From NCBI GenBank assembly GCA_014529385.2, contig CM043967.1, forward strand, positions 86,289,278-86,353,277: a stretch of 64,000 nt of DNA. The letters run 5' to 3'. Shown here piece by piece: positions 55,543 through 64,000 of this stretch. Positions within the stretch are counted from its first letter, which is position 1, and each line of letters begins with the position of its first letter. Source of the DNA: Adiantum capillus-veneris. Taxonomy: Eukaryota; Streptophyta; Polypodiopsida; Polypodiales; Pteridaceae. Both the position numbers and the translations under genes were made by a program. The notes beneath the pieces are model-generated. The model worked only from the letters and a program-made list of their open reading frames with translations, ran no database searches and was not told where the DNA came from.

Positions 55543-55735
55543 ACCTCCCACTTAAAGGCGACTGTGCCTTTAAGCAAGAGAACCTAGTCTAAAGACTACA
55601 AAAGCCGAGAGAAAACCGCTCTCAACCGATGCCCACTAGCTGGCTGTGATCGTGTGCATCCGGCTGTCCTGATCCCGTGTAAGTCCATACACCACCAGAC
55701 GTACCGCACACGTACTTCAAGTATGTACGCAATAC
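55543..55735 (-). other. Polypurine tract and 3' untranslated segment
   Basis: 55543-55551 (acctcccac, minus gtgggaggt) is the purine tract. The rest is non-coding. Confidence 0.7.
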
Positions 55736-57475
55736 CTACATATCTCCCTCATGCACTATGCCATCATCAGTCAACAAATGACTGACAACCCCAATTGCAA
55801 ATGCTCCCACTATAGCTGCGATATCCGGTCTCAAGATCAGCATCTCATACATGAGACCACCGAATGCCGATGCAATGCTAGCGGGCCCTGCTAGCTCTAC
55901 GGAGCATGCATCAACATATATGTCCCTGGCAATAGGCATCTCTGACTGACAAGGCGTGTCAGCCACATGCATCTCCTGACTGTCCGCAAAAGACGCATCA
56001 ACCTGTCGTGCAACCTCATAGCAAACCAGCTGCTCTAGGTGTCTGCTGGAAGACATATCCTGCACAACTATATCCCCATGCTCACTGTCGAGCATAGAAA
56101 GGAATGACTGCATAATCGCTGACATCTCAGCCTCCTCTGCAATCATCCACTGCAAACATGAACACTCAATCTGTTGTGACTCACTAGAGCTCTCATGCTC
56201 TAACTCCGTATGCATAGACTCTTGCACAACGTCCTCCTGTCGTGACTCACTAGAGCAAGACCGCTCTACCTGTCTATCCTGCATAGAAGTATCTAGCACA
56301 ACTGAGTCTCTGCTTTGCTTAGTCACTAGCAAAGTATGCATGTCTGACTCTGTCACCTCTCTGTGTGACTGCTCAAGTCGTGCCCCAACTGTGTGCACAA
56401 CGAGCTCACTACTCTGCACTCCATGCAAAGTATCCTGCAACCCACAAGCAAAAGAGACTCGCCTGCTCTCTCGTTGTGTACCTGGCTGCATGATCACAGA
56501 GACAACACCGTCTCTCGCGTGATCCACATGCAATGGGTAACCTGTACCACTCCTGGCACCTCTCGCAATCACTAGCGAACCCAAATGCATCACAAAATCT
56601 CGCTCTCGTAGCGAAATCTGACATCCACTATCCCGTAACTGTCTGACTGAGATCAAATCCCGACTCAGATCTGGCACATAACGCACATGACGCAGGGTAA
56701 ATCTCATACCACTGGGCAAGGACAAACATACGTCTCCTGCACCCTCAATGTCATACACAGCACCATCAGCCATGTGCACACAACCAAGTCTCCCACTAGA
56801 AAACGTGCTAAACCACTCACGATGCGACGTGACATGGAAAGTAGCATCTGAATCTAGTAACCAATGTGAAGACAATGTGCAATCCGATATGCAATCCGTA
56901 GACATAAGATCATCTGAAGACAAGCTAGATGTAAATGTGACATCGCCGTCACAAGCATACTCAGTAACCACCGTACTGATCTCACTAGCATCTGTCATGC
57001 CCAAATCTGCATCACGAATCTGTCGCCTCCGTTGTCTCAAACGCCTGAAACATCGACGCCTAATGTGCCCTCTATGTCCACAATGCCAACATGTCAAGTC
57101 TCTATGCTGTCGAGACTTGCGTGTGGGATCAATCTCTCCCATGGACATAGAAGTGGGACTAGACTTCCCTGTAGACATGGATGTCGCGTACATAGCATGT
57201 AAACTCTGCCATAAAGCATGAGTTGTAGTCTCCCTCGAGACCTGCCAGTAAACAGACTCAACCAGATGCAAATGAATTGTAGACATGGCTAACTCATCAA
57301 GATCCTGCCAATCATCATCACGCATAGACTTGGGCTTCGCCGATAAGCCACGCAAGGGTTTATCCTGCCCCAAATCCGCCAATGCAACAAGCATATGCTC
57401 CTTCCAAGCAACAAAATCTGCACCATCAAACTGTGTCAAACCATAACGCTGGAAGTCAAATGAAAAATCAGCCAT
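55736..57475 (-). CDS. Copia Gag-protease fusion protein, 579 residues, no polymerase
   Basis: Intact from ATG to TGA. Residues 1-95: copia Gag N-terminus (TQFDGADFVAWKEHMLVALA, then LWQSLHAMYATSM). 96-125: short Ser/Met linker where most of Gag should be. Zinc knuckle C129-X2-C132-X4-H137-X4-C142. Protease: WLLDSDATFHVTSH (205-218), with the usual DSG changed to DSD at 208-210, and the pre-integrase stretch LRHVRYVPDLSRDLISVRQL. About 325-520: acidic Ser/Glu/Gln-rich, no integrase or RT. 525-579 keeps scraps of RT/RNase H (ASAFGGLMYEMLILRPDIAA). It probably packages element RNA using partner enzymes. The altered protease Asp-Ser-Gly suggests no proteolysis. Confidence 0.9.
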   Translation of the reverse strand: MADFSFDFQRYGLTQFDGADFVAWKEHMLVALADLGQDKPLRGLSAKPKSMRDDDWQDLDELAMSTIHLHLVESVYWQVSRETTTHALWQSLHAMYATSMSTGKSSPTSMSMGEIDPTRKSRQHRDLTCWHCGHRGHIRRRCFRRLRQRRRQIRDADLGMTDASEISTVVTEYACDGDVTFTSSLSSDDLMSTDCISDCTLSSHWLLDSDATFHVTSHREWFSTFSSGRLGCVHMADGAVYDIEGAGDVCLSLPSGMRFTLRHVRYVPDLSRDLISVRQLRDSGCQISLRERDFVMHLGSLVIARGARSGTGYPLHVDHARDGVVSVIMQPGTQRESRRVSFACGLQDTLHGVQSSELVVHTVGARLEQSHREVTESDMHTLLVTKQSRDSVVLDTSMQDRQVERSCSSESRQEDVVQESMHTELEHESSSESQQIECSCLQWMIAEEAEMSAIMQSFLSMLDSEHGDIVVQDMSSSRHLEQLVCYEVARQVDASFADSQEMHVADTPCQSEMPIARDIYVDACSVELAGPASIASAFGGLMYEMLILRPDIAAIVGAFAIGVVSHLLTDDGIVHEGDM

Positions 57476-59136
57476 AATGCTCGCAAAAGAGCAAGCAACA
57501 ATGAGTAGTAAATGTCAACCAAATTAGCCCTAAACTGGCTCGAATTGCATCAACAAAAGTCTGCAAATATGGTTGTAAGATATGGCTGCAAATCAGCCCC
57601 AAAACAGCCCCAAAATTCAGCTCTTAAACAGCTGCATAAACAAGTCACAAATGTGTCCCAGATCAGCCTACAACTGAGCCATACATGGACGCCTGCAAAG
57701 AGGAAACAATGGCTGAAAATTCAGCGCCCAAATAAGCCCTCAAACCTGCCTGTAAACTTGTAAACCTGTAGCTGAAACCTGCTGAAAAACCTCAAGCCAT
57801 TAGTGCTCGAATCCGGCTACCTAGCTCGTAGCCACACAAGCATACATCACAATACTCACTCCTGTGAGTGTGCCAAGATAACTGTACGCCTGTCAAACCC
57901 GTGAGCTAATCACCAAGCCCACACTGTGCGGTATCGATGCATACACACGCACCAATCTCCCACCTGCAGAGAACACCGCACGCAAATGTTGAGTGCAACC
58001 CGCAATCTCTACCTAGATCGCATAAATGATACGCATAAAACTCCTGGGAAAATTTCGCCAGAGTTTCGTCAGTAAAACGGCCACAAACCCAGTAACCAAA
58101 CTGACTGCACGCTCAAAACCATGAGCAACCAAAGCGCATCAAACCACACTCCAAATGCATGCACCAATCTCCACATTTTGCATACATCATTGCAAACACC
58201 TGCAAATCTAGTACACAAATATCTGCTCTACCTGTGACTGCCAAAAAACATGCTCAAGGCATACATTGCCGAGCTCAGAATGCAATCACATTAGTCTCCC
58301 TGAGCATCAAACCACATAAGGCATACATCGTATCCTCCCACCTGTGAGGAAACTTGCAGCAAATATCACTCTCACATCTGAGAGCAAACCATGTGTGGAA
58401 TTCTCGACACACAATAAACAACTGCTGCTGATGCAGAAAATTCAGCGTTCAGAATTTTAAAATTCTGATATGACGAGCGCGTCCGGAGCATGCCAAAACC
58501 CCAAGGTAGACTCCTGGATCATATGTATCCGAGTCCGGGTGTGAAAGCTATGCCAAAAACAGTGTTTTTGGGACCCAAGAGTGCACAAATAAACTTGCTG
58601 CTGTACCTGCTGTAATTCAAAGCATAATTTCAGCAAATAGACATCACCATCGCGTCCGAAGCGTGCCAAAACCCTGACCTAGACTCTTGGATCATGTAGA
58701 TCTGACTCTGTATGACGGAGCTACACAAAAAACTGTGTTTTAGAGCCCGAAAATGGCAAAAACGAGTTGCACACAGTCTTGAACCTGCTCCTGCTCCACT
58801 CTGCGTGATGCAATGTCCTCTCAATGCAAGCTCTAACACAAGAGCTCTGCCACAACAACATCCAAGCACTCGAATGTCAAGCTCTCCTCCGCCGAGCACT
58901 TCTCTAACGAGCTCCACTGAGCTCAAAAGCTCCTCTCACCAAGGAAGCCGCAACCGCCTCCTCGACCAAGCTTGACCACACCAAGCTCCTAAGCTCCAAA
59001 GACAATGCTCCTCAAGCTAAAATCGCTCTCCGTGAAACTCCGCGATCGAACTCCACCGTCGAGAGCGAGCGAGCTATCGCCTCGAAGCTCTCAAAGCCGT
59101 CGTGCTCTCCGCGGTCACCATAGCTCTGATACCAAT
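57476..59136 (-). other. Long non-coding leader of the copia derivative, with primer site
   Basis: About 1.66 kb between the 5' LTR and the ATG. gctctgatacca at 59123-59134 (complement of the tRNA-iMet primer site) is two bases from the LTR. Recurrent gcaaa..acctg and tgccaaaac motifs. A ~70-bp pair (gcgtccgga/gaagc(a/g)tgccaaaaccc..) repeats at about 58480 and 58650. Confidence 0.75.
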
Positions 59137-59324
59137 TGAAGGGGATCGGGGAGCACCACAGACGGAGAGTGAGAGAGAGAGAGAAGGAGACAGACACGAT
59201 GTGGGTGGGGAGACTCCAAGAGTGAGCAGCCCCCTATACACTTATGCTATGTATAAGGTATACAAGTCAGTGGGCGCCCAGACTCTGGGCGGCCGGGCAA
59301 GGCACAGACGCCTATACCCCAACA
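59137..59324 (-). repeat. 5' LTR (188 bp)
   Basis: Partner of 55355-55542. Ends CCCCAACA before the duplicated TGTTT. Confidence 0.95.
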
Positions 59325-59366
59325 TGTTTTACCAACCCTCCCTCCCCTCCAACACTCTTCCCATTC

Positions 59367-59804
59367 GTCAATCTGGCTACACTATTGACCAAGAGCTAGC
59401 ATGAGTAGGCTAGTAGAAAGGGAAATGGCACTAACAACACCATCAAGAAGGGCACCCACGCCACCTATAGTGAATGCTTATCCTAGAGCACTCTCCATTG
59501 TCTTGCAAACGGCTATTTGACTATTAAAATTAAAATTCTCCTCGCGAAGTGTCAATCTGGCTACACTATTGACCAAGAGCTAGCATGAGTAGGCTCATAG
59601 AAAGAGAAATGGCACTAACAACACCTTCAAAGAAGGGTACCCACGTCGCCTATCATGAATGCTTATCCTAGAGCACTCTCCATTATCTTGCAAACAGCTA
59701 TTTGAGTATTAAAATTAAAATTCTCCTCGCAAAGTGTCAATCTGGCTACACTATTGACCAAGAGCTAGAATGAGTAGGCTAGTAGAAAGGGAAATGGCAC
59801 TATT
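59367..59804. repeat. Tandem repeat, 184-bp unit, about 2.4 copies
   Basis: gtcaatctggctacactatt starts units at 59367, 59551 and 59735. Units share aatggcacta, gaatgcttatcctagagcac and aaaattctcctcgc, with about 5% differences. Confidence 0.9.
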
Positions 59805-60283
59805 GAGGGATAACCAATCCTCATTGAGAACTCCACCCACATTGTACTTGTGTTTGTTATTCTTCTCCCTCGCACTCCGTACGCACCACCCACTCTACAA
59901 GTGGTATCATAGCCGAAGGTTTTGGTGCTACTCCTCTCCCCCATCAACAACGGATCAAAGTTCGGAGCTTCCATGGCTATGGAGGCATTGTGAGCTCGGC
60001 ACATAGAGCTCACTTATCAAGGTGGCAAGGAGCTAAACACCACAAGCCAAAAGGGGTGAGATATTGAGCATTTTGTGAGCTCAAAGAGAGAGAGAAGCAA
60101 GTTGCTCAGTTCAGACCAGATTGACAGTAGGTCACTATTTTGCTGATAGTTTAAGCTAGAAAGTTTGGATTTTAAAAAATTAAAATTTAAATGAAGCTCT
60201 TTTCGAGCTTTACAACTTTGTAGAAGAGCTTGTTAGCTAATTTGGAATGGAGGTGTGTCTAAATTTTTGAGTTGAGTAACTAA
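59805..60283 (+). other. Possible LTR end and primer site; otherwise unassigned
   Basis: ccactctaca at 59890-59899 followed by tggtatcatagc at 59902-59913 looks like an LTR terminus and a tRNA-iMet-type primer site with one change. The sequence after it (tcaacaacggatcaaagttc) could be a decayed Gag start. No partner LTR found. Confidence 0.4.
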
Positions 60284-60967
60284 TGTCATAAATCTAATAT
60301 CTAACCAACCCAAATGATTTTCTCATATTAAACTTATCACTTAATGTGGGAGAATAAACGGGAACAAGGGTTAAGATATAGATGTGCTTAGATCTATTTC
60401 AACACGGGGCCAATGGTAAAGGGGCCCAAATGAGAAATGGTCTATCGAAGAGCAAGGCTAACCAATGGAGCAAAAGACCTTAGGGTTGGCTTCATTAAAG
60501 CCTTCAAAGGTAAGTGTTAAAAGCCTTAAGACATAGTTTTTAATTTTTACTCTCTAGTCAATTAAGGTCCAAGCAGGCAAGGGGGCAACTAGCTTAAGCA
60601 AGGGTTGTGCTTAAGCAAGGGGCTTGCCTGCTTACCAGGTTCAAAGTACTTGCTACAAATGAGGGGGCGAGCCCTACAAAGGAGGGAGGTGGATAGTATG
60701 TGAGCACCTCACCAAGGACCCATAATCTCATGGGAGGAAAGGGTCCACATGTCAAGTGTAGAGACACACTGCTCAAGCAAGTAGGGGTTGTGCTTAAGCA
60801 GGGGCTGTGCTTAAGCAAGGGGGGTGCTAGCTTAGCCTCACAAGGGAAAAGAAGGACACTTGTCAAGAGGCTACACACCTTGCCTAAAAGGGAGCCAAGC
60901 TCTCATTGGCTAGAGGGCTACATGGCCCAATGAGCTTCAAGGGAAGCCTAGGAAAGGGGGTCGACCT

Positions 60968-61038
<71 letters not shown>

Positions 61039-61400
61039 GAGCATCCCACGAGCTCTCTCACTCTCATTCTTCCCTTCACACACTCTTGTGAAGCAAGAAC
61101 TCCATCTCCTTCTCCAAGCTTGAGAAGTTGAGTGCCTACTACCACAAGCTTTTGGCTATGGATGCAAACCCACACAAGCGAATGCTTATTCTTGCTTATC
61201 AATCTCTCTAATCTCCATTAACAATATGCTAAGATATGCTACAAGAGCTATGAGTGATTATGTGCAATGGTTTATTGCTTTCTCTTAGAGCTACTTCTAC
61301 TTTTCTTCCTCACTCCCTGCCAGCTCTCCTCACCTTTCATGGTGTTTGAGGTCTTGGGATTGAGGTTAGGCATTCTTCAAGTTCATGCTAATAATGTTTA
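60284..61400 (+). repeat. E8 5' LTR (right end approximate)
   Basis: Matches 63494-64000 over its first ~500 bp (gcaagggctgtgcttaagca-type repeats of gcttaagcaagg). Contains a (TC)n tract (60969-61034). Confidence 0.75.
60969..61034. repeat. (TC)n microsatellite
   Basis: 66-bp dinucleotide run inside the E8 LTR. Confidence 0.95.
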
Positions 61401-61536
61401 TTGTTGTTACCATGCTAATGCTTGGTGAGTGAAGCTTACCATCTTCATCTCATCAAGAAGGTCTCAAGGAACACAAACAATTGTATTGTAAACAAGTCTT
61501 CCGTCATGGAAGAATCCATAATAAAAATACCTCCAA

Positions 61537-61731
61537 GTGATTTTCCAAGCATTGAGGGAGAATAAGCTTTTTCTCCACCAAAAGAAAAGCGAATTTTTCT
61601 TACAAGAGATTCAATGTTTAGGTCACAATATTGCCTCTCAAGATGGCATCCATATGGATCCAGCAATGATAGAGGTAATAAAAGGTTGGCCTAACCCAAG
61701 GGATCTACATGAAAAACTCAAAGTTAATTGA
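61537..61731 (+). pseudogene. E8 reverse transcriptase thumb fragment
   Basis: MIFQALRENKLFLHQKKSEF, FLQEIQCLGHNIASQDGIHM, DPAMIEVIKGWPNPRDLHE: the gypsy RT thumb and connection region. It joins leader sequence abruptly at about 61530, marking a large deletion. Confidence 0.85.
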
Positions 61732-62419
61732 GGTTTAATGTAATATCTATGGTGATTACCTTTGAGTAAGTTTTACTTCAAAAAGAGTATGCCATAGCAT
61801 ATAAGAGTTAAAAATTTGACTACAATGAGTAAATGTTGGGCATATACCAAAGGAGCTACAAGTTATACTATCATCCTAGACACAATGAGCACTATCTATG
61901 GAAGACTCCATTCATTCTATGAACAAATCACTGAAATCCCAGGTACTTCATGACACAAGTCAATTCTTTCAACAAAAGAACAAGGTAAGCAATATTTCTT
62001 TTTGCAATTTAATTTGTATCGCTCACATTTTGGCAAGCACAATCAAATGACCAACACTTTCACATCAGCCAAAGGGGTCAATTGGGGTGGCAATACCAAG
62101 CAGCAATAGCATCTGCATTAGGAAAGAAAGAAGAGCCACTCATCTTAGGGAATGGTTATTTTCTAAATGGCAAAAAGCTATGACTTATTCACTTTCTCTG
62201 TAATACCTCTATTGGCCAAACATTTAAAAAAAATAGACAAGGGTATAGTTCCACATGCATGGAATAGCAAAATACCATGGTTTGCGAACATCTAATGTGT
62301 TGGATAGAGATCCTAGAATCACCAAAAAAAAATTAGGAAGGGTTTGTATTCTTTTTGAATCTAAGAATAAAGTTGTCATGAATGTACAATACTGATCATA
62401 ATGAAAAAGCACTTACCTC
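61732..62419 (+). pseudogene. E8 decayed RNase H/integrase region
   Basis: Only fragments are legible, e.g. LWKTPFIL (61896 area) and QQAIASALGKKEEPLILGNG (about 62098). Many stops and frame changes. Confidence 0.5.
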
Positions 62420-63084
62420 TAGTAGAGAATGTGTACAATCACATTGTACATACTACTCCAAGAAAGATATCTTTAGAGGTAAAAGAGGGAAGATCCAAAA
62501 GTCCCTTGCTACTTAAGGTACATGGGAAGATCTTCTTCCCCGATTAGTAGATGAGTAGATGGGAAGATCTTCTTCTACAAGAATCTTTTCAAAAGATTAA
62601 GGAGGTTATATCCATCTCTCAACAAAGGCACAAAACTGTTGTTGACAAGCACATAAGGGCCTTAACATTCAAAGAAAATGATTGGGTCTTACTTAAGTTT
62701 CCTAAGGCTCGACTAAGGCAAACGACGAGCAAGAATCCTACCGGCCATCAAAAGTATTATGCTAAACTAGCAAAAAGATACTATGGTCCTTTCCAAATTA
62801 TGAAGCCCATCAATGAGATGGCTTACCAACTCAAATTACCCAACCATTGGCTCATACACAATGCTTTTTATGTGAGCCTACTGAAGCCCTACAAGAGAGA
62901 GCCACCAAGTGAACCAATTATTAAAGACCCTCCCGAAGTTGAAGATCAAGAAAAGGTGCTACAACCCAAAGCTATCCTTCGCCATGAAGACAAGGTACTA
63001 CGATATGGTAAGATCATCAGGCGGTATCTTATTAAGTTCAAAAATTATCCTTTTGAAGATGCTAGATGGATGCAAGGAATATAG
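62420..63084 (+). pseudogene. E8 integrase C-terminus and chromodomain
   Basis: VHTTPRKISLEVKEGRSK (integrase end), then an open frame with QQRHKTVVDKHIRALTFKEN, DWVLLKFPKARLRQ, YYGPFQIMKPINEMAYQLKL, HNAFYVSLLKPYKREPPSEP and chromodomain IRRYLIKFKNYPFEDARWMQ ending at 63084. The stretch 62551-63084 is free of stops. Confidence 0.88.
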
Positions 63085-63493
63085 CTTAAGGATAGTATAA
63101 ACCTTGTTAATGCTTACAATGCTACATTAGAATAAGCAAATGTACAAATTGCTTTTAAATGATTCATGTTTTTGTCTTATAAGACTAATTCTCTTTTTAT
63201 TGTGCACAAATGTAAATAGTATACATGCTTAGAATCATGTTTGTGATGACGACGTCTCTCAAACACCAAGTAGAATTTGTCACTCTACTTTGGGAGAATG
63301 AAATGGACTAAAGATCAGACATGCTTGCGGCAGCTATATCTCCCAAGCACCAAATGGATTAGTCATCCATCTTGGAAGGATGTCGTAGGGTAAAAAGGGA
63401 TCCTCTACCCGCTAAGTAAAATTGACTAATGACTACGACTTTATCTCTTCTACCTCATAGTCGACGACGACTATGATTTCAAGAGAGAGGTAA

Positions 63494-64000
63494 TGTCATA
63501 AAATCTAATATCTAACCAACCCAAATGATTTTCTCATATTAAACTGATCACTTAATGTGGGAGAATAAATGGGAACAAGGGTTAAGATATAGACGTGCTT
63601 ATAGATCTATTTCAACATGGGGCCAATGGTAAAGGGACCCAAATGAGAAATGGTCTATCAAAGAGCAAGGCTAACCAATGGAGCAAAAGACCTTAGGGTT
63701 GGCTTCATTAAAGCCTCCAAAGGTAAGTGTTAAAAGCCTTAAGACATAGTCTTTAATTTTTACTCTCTAGTCAATTAAGGTCCAAGCAGGCAAGGGGGCA
63801 GCTAGCTTAAGCAAGGGCTGTGCTTAAGCACGGGGCTTGCCTGCTTACCAAGTTCAAAGTACTTGCTACAAATGAGGGGGCGAGCCCTACAAAGGAGGGA
63901 GGTGGATATTATGTGAGTACCTCACCAAGGACCCATAATCTCATGGGAGGAAAGGGGCCACATTCAAGTGTAGAGACACACTGCGCAAGCAAGTAGGGGA
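63494..64000 (+). repeat. E8 3' LTR, truncated by window edge
   Basis: Begins TGTCATAAAATCTAATATC and follows the 5' copy with few substitutions up to the last base. Confidence 0.88.

Larger units (their letters stand above)
55355..59324 (-). mobile_element. Non-autonomous copia derivative (TR-GAG-like), 3,970 bp, TSD TGTTT
   Basis: Two 188-bp LTRs (plus-strand ends TGAAGGGGATCGG / TACCCCAACA) that look identical base for base. Perfect TGTTT at 55350-55354 and 59325-59329. tRNA-iMet primer site next to the right LTR and purine tract (complement of acctcccac) next to the left LTR, so it reads minus. One intact 579-codon frame encodes Gag, zinc knuckle and protease-like domains; no integrase or RT. 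Compare copia A, which has a similar tract and LTR edge. Confidence 0.95.
60284..64000 (+). mobile_element. E8: internally deleted gypsy chromovirus (plus), continues past right edge
   Basis: Direct copies starting TGTCATAAA(A)TCTAATATC at 60284 and 63494 are the two LTRs; the right one is cut by the window end. A purine tract (ttcaagagagaggtaa) precedes the right LTR. The interior keeps only an RT-thumb piece, decayed RNase H/integrase and a chromodomain region; gag, protease and RT core are missing. No convincing primer site found. Confidence 0.88.

Noticed and set aside
59367-59804. CRISPR-like array
   Set aside because: Units are 184-bp head-to-tail copies with no short repeat/unique-spacer pattern, in a plant genome.
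1-64000. Bacterial-type defence or other novel multi-gene system
   Set aside because: All evidence is plant nuclear. There are no operons, ribosome-binding-site patterns or defence gene sets. The novelty here is in the retrotransposon architecture and the giant intron.

Overview
Land-plant nuclear DNA, with no sign of bacterial or organellar origin. The evidence is two plant-type genes (a HAK/KUP potassium transporter and an intron-containing, plastid-targeted light-harvesting-like protein), chromodomain-bearing Ty3/gypsy elements, Ty1/copia elements, a hAT-type MITE and many long GA/CT microsatellites. The density of nested LTR elements and one very long intron suggest a large, retrotransposon-swollen genome. 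A fern or lycophyte is possible, but the species cannot be fixed from this sequence.

Layout. 1-1518 (minus) is the 5' part of a HAK/KUP transporter that runs off the left edge. 1519-7446 is AT-rich and nearly gene-free. 7447-54894 (minus) reads as ONE gene of 221 codons for a two-helix LHC-like chloroplast protein. Exons 1-2 lie at 54464-54894 and exons 3-4 at 7447-7848, so intron 2 is about 46.6 kb and is packed with retrotransposons. From left to right the intron holds: a copia fragment split by a nearly complete chromovirus (E1, 9597-17290); a solo LTR (18312-18971); a stack E3 (19030-38612) > E4 (19781-36834) > E2 (20828-34165) > an internally deleted chromovirus (22986-27210) plus two solo LTRs; a hAT MITE inside E3 (37434-37954); a degraded gypsy element (E6) split by gag-only E7 (40629-43744) and gag/protease-only E5 (46881-52692); and a copia integrase fragment (53108-53950).

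Upstream of the LHC-like gene, 55355-59324 is a 3,970-bp non-autonomous copia derivative with LTRs that look identical, a perfect 5-bp target duplication and a single open 579-codon Gag-protease reading frame lacking integrase and reverse transcriptase. Beyond it lie a 184-bp tandem repeat and another internally deleted chromovirus (E8) that continues past the right edge.

How it fits together. Only the two host genes look like cellular function: potassium transport and thylakoid light stress or assembly. The rest is a layered record of insertion, internal deletion and solo-LTR formation. Several elements kept LTRs, primer site and gag but lost the polymerase genes, so they would depend on proteins supplied in trans. 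No rRNA, tRNA or CRISPR feature was found.
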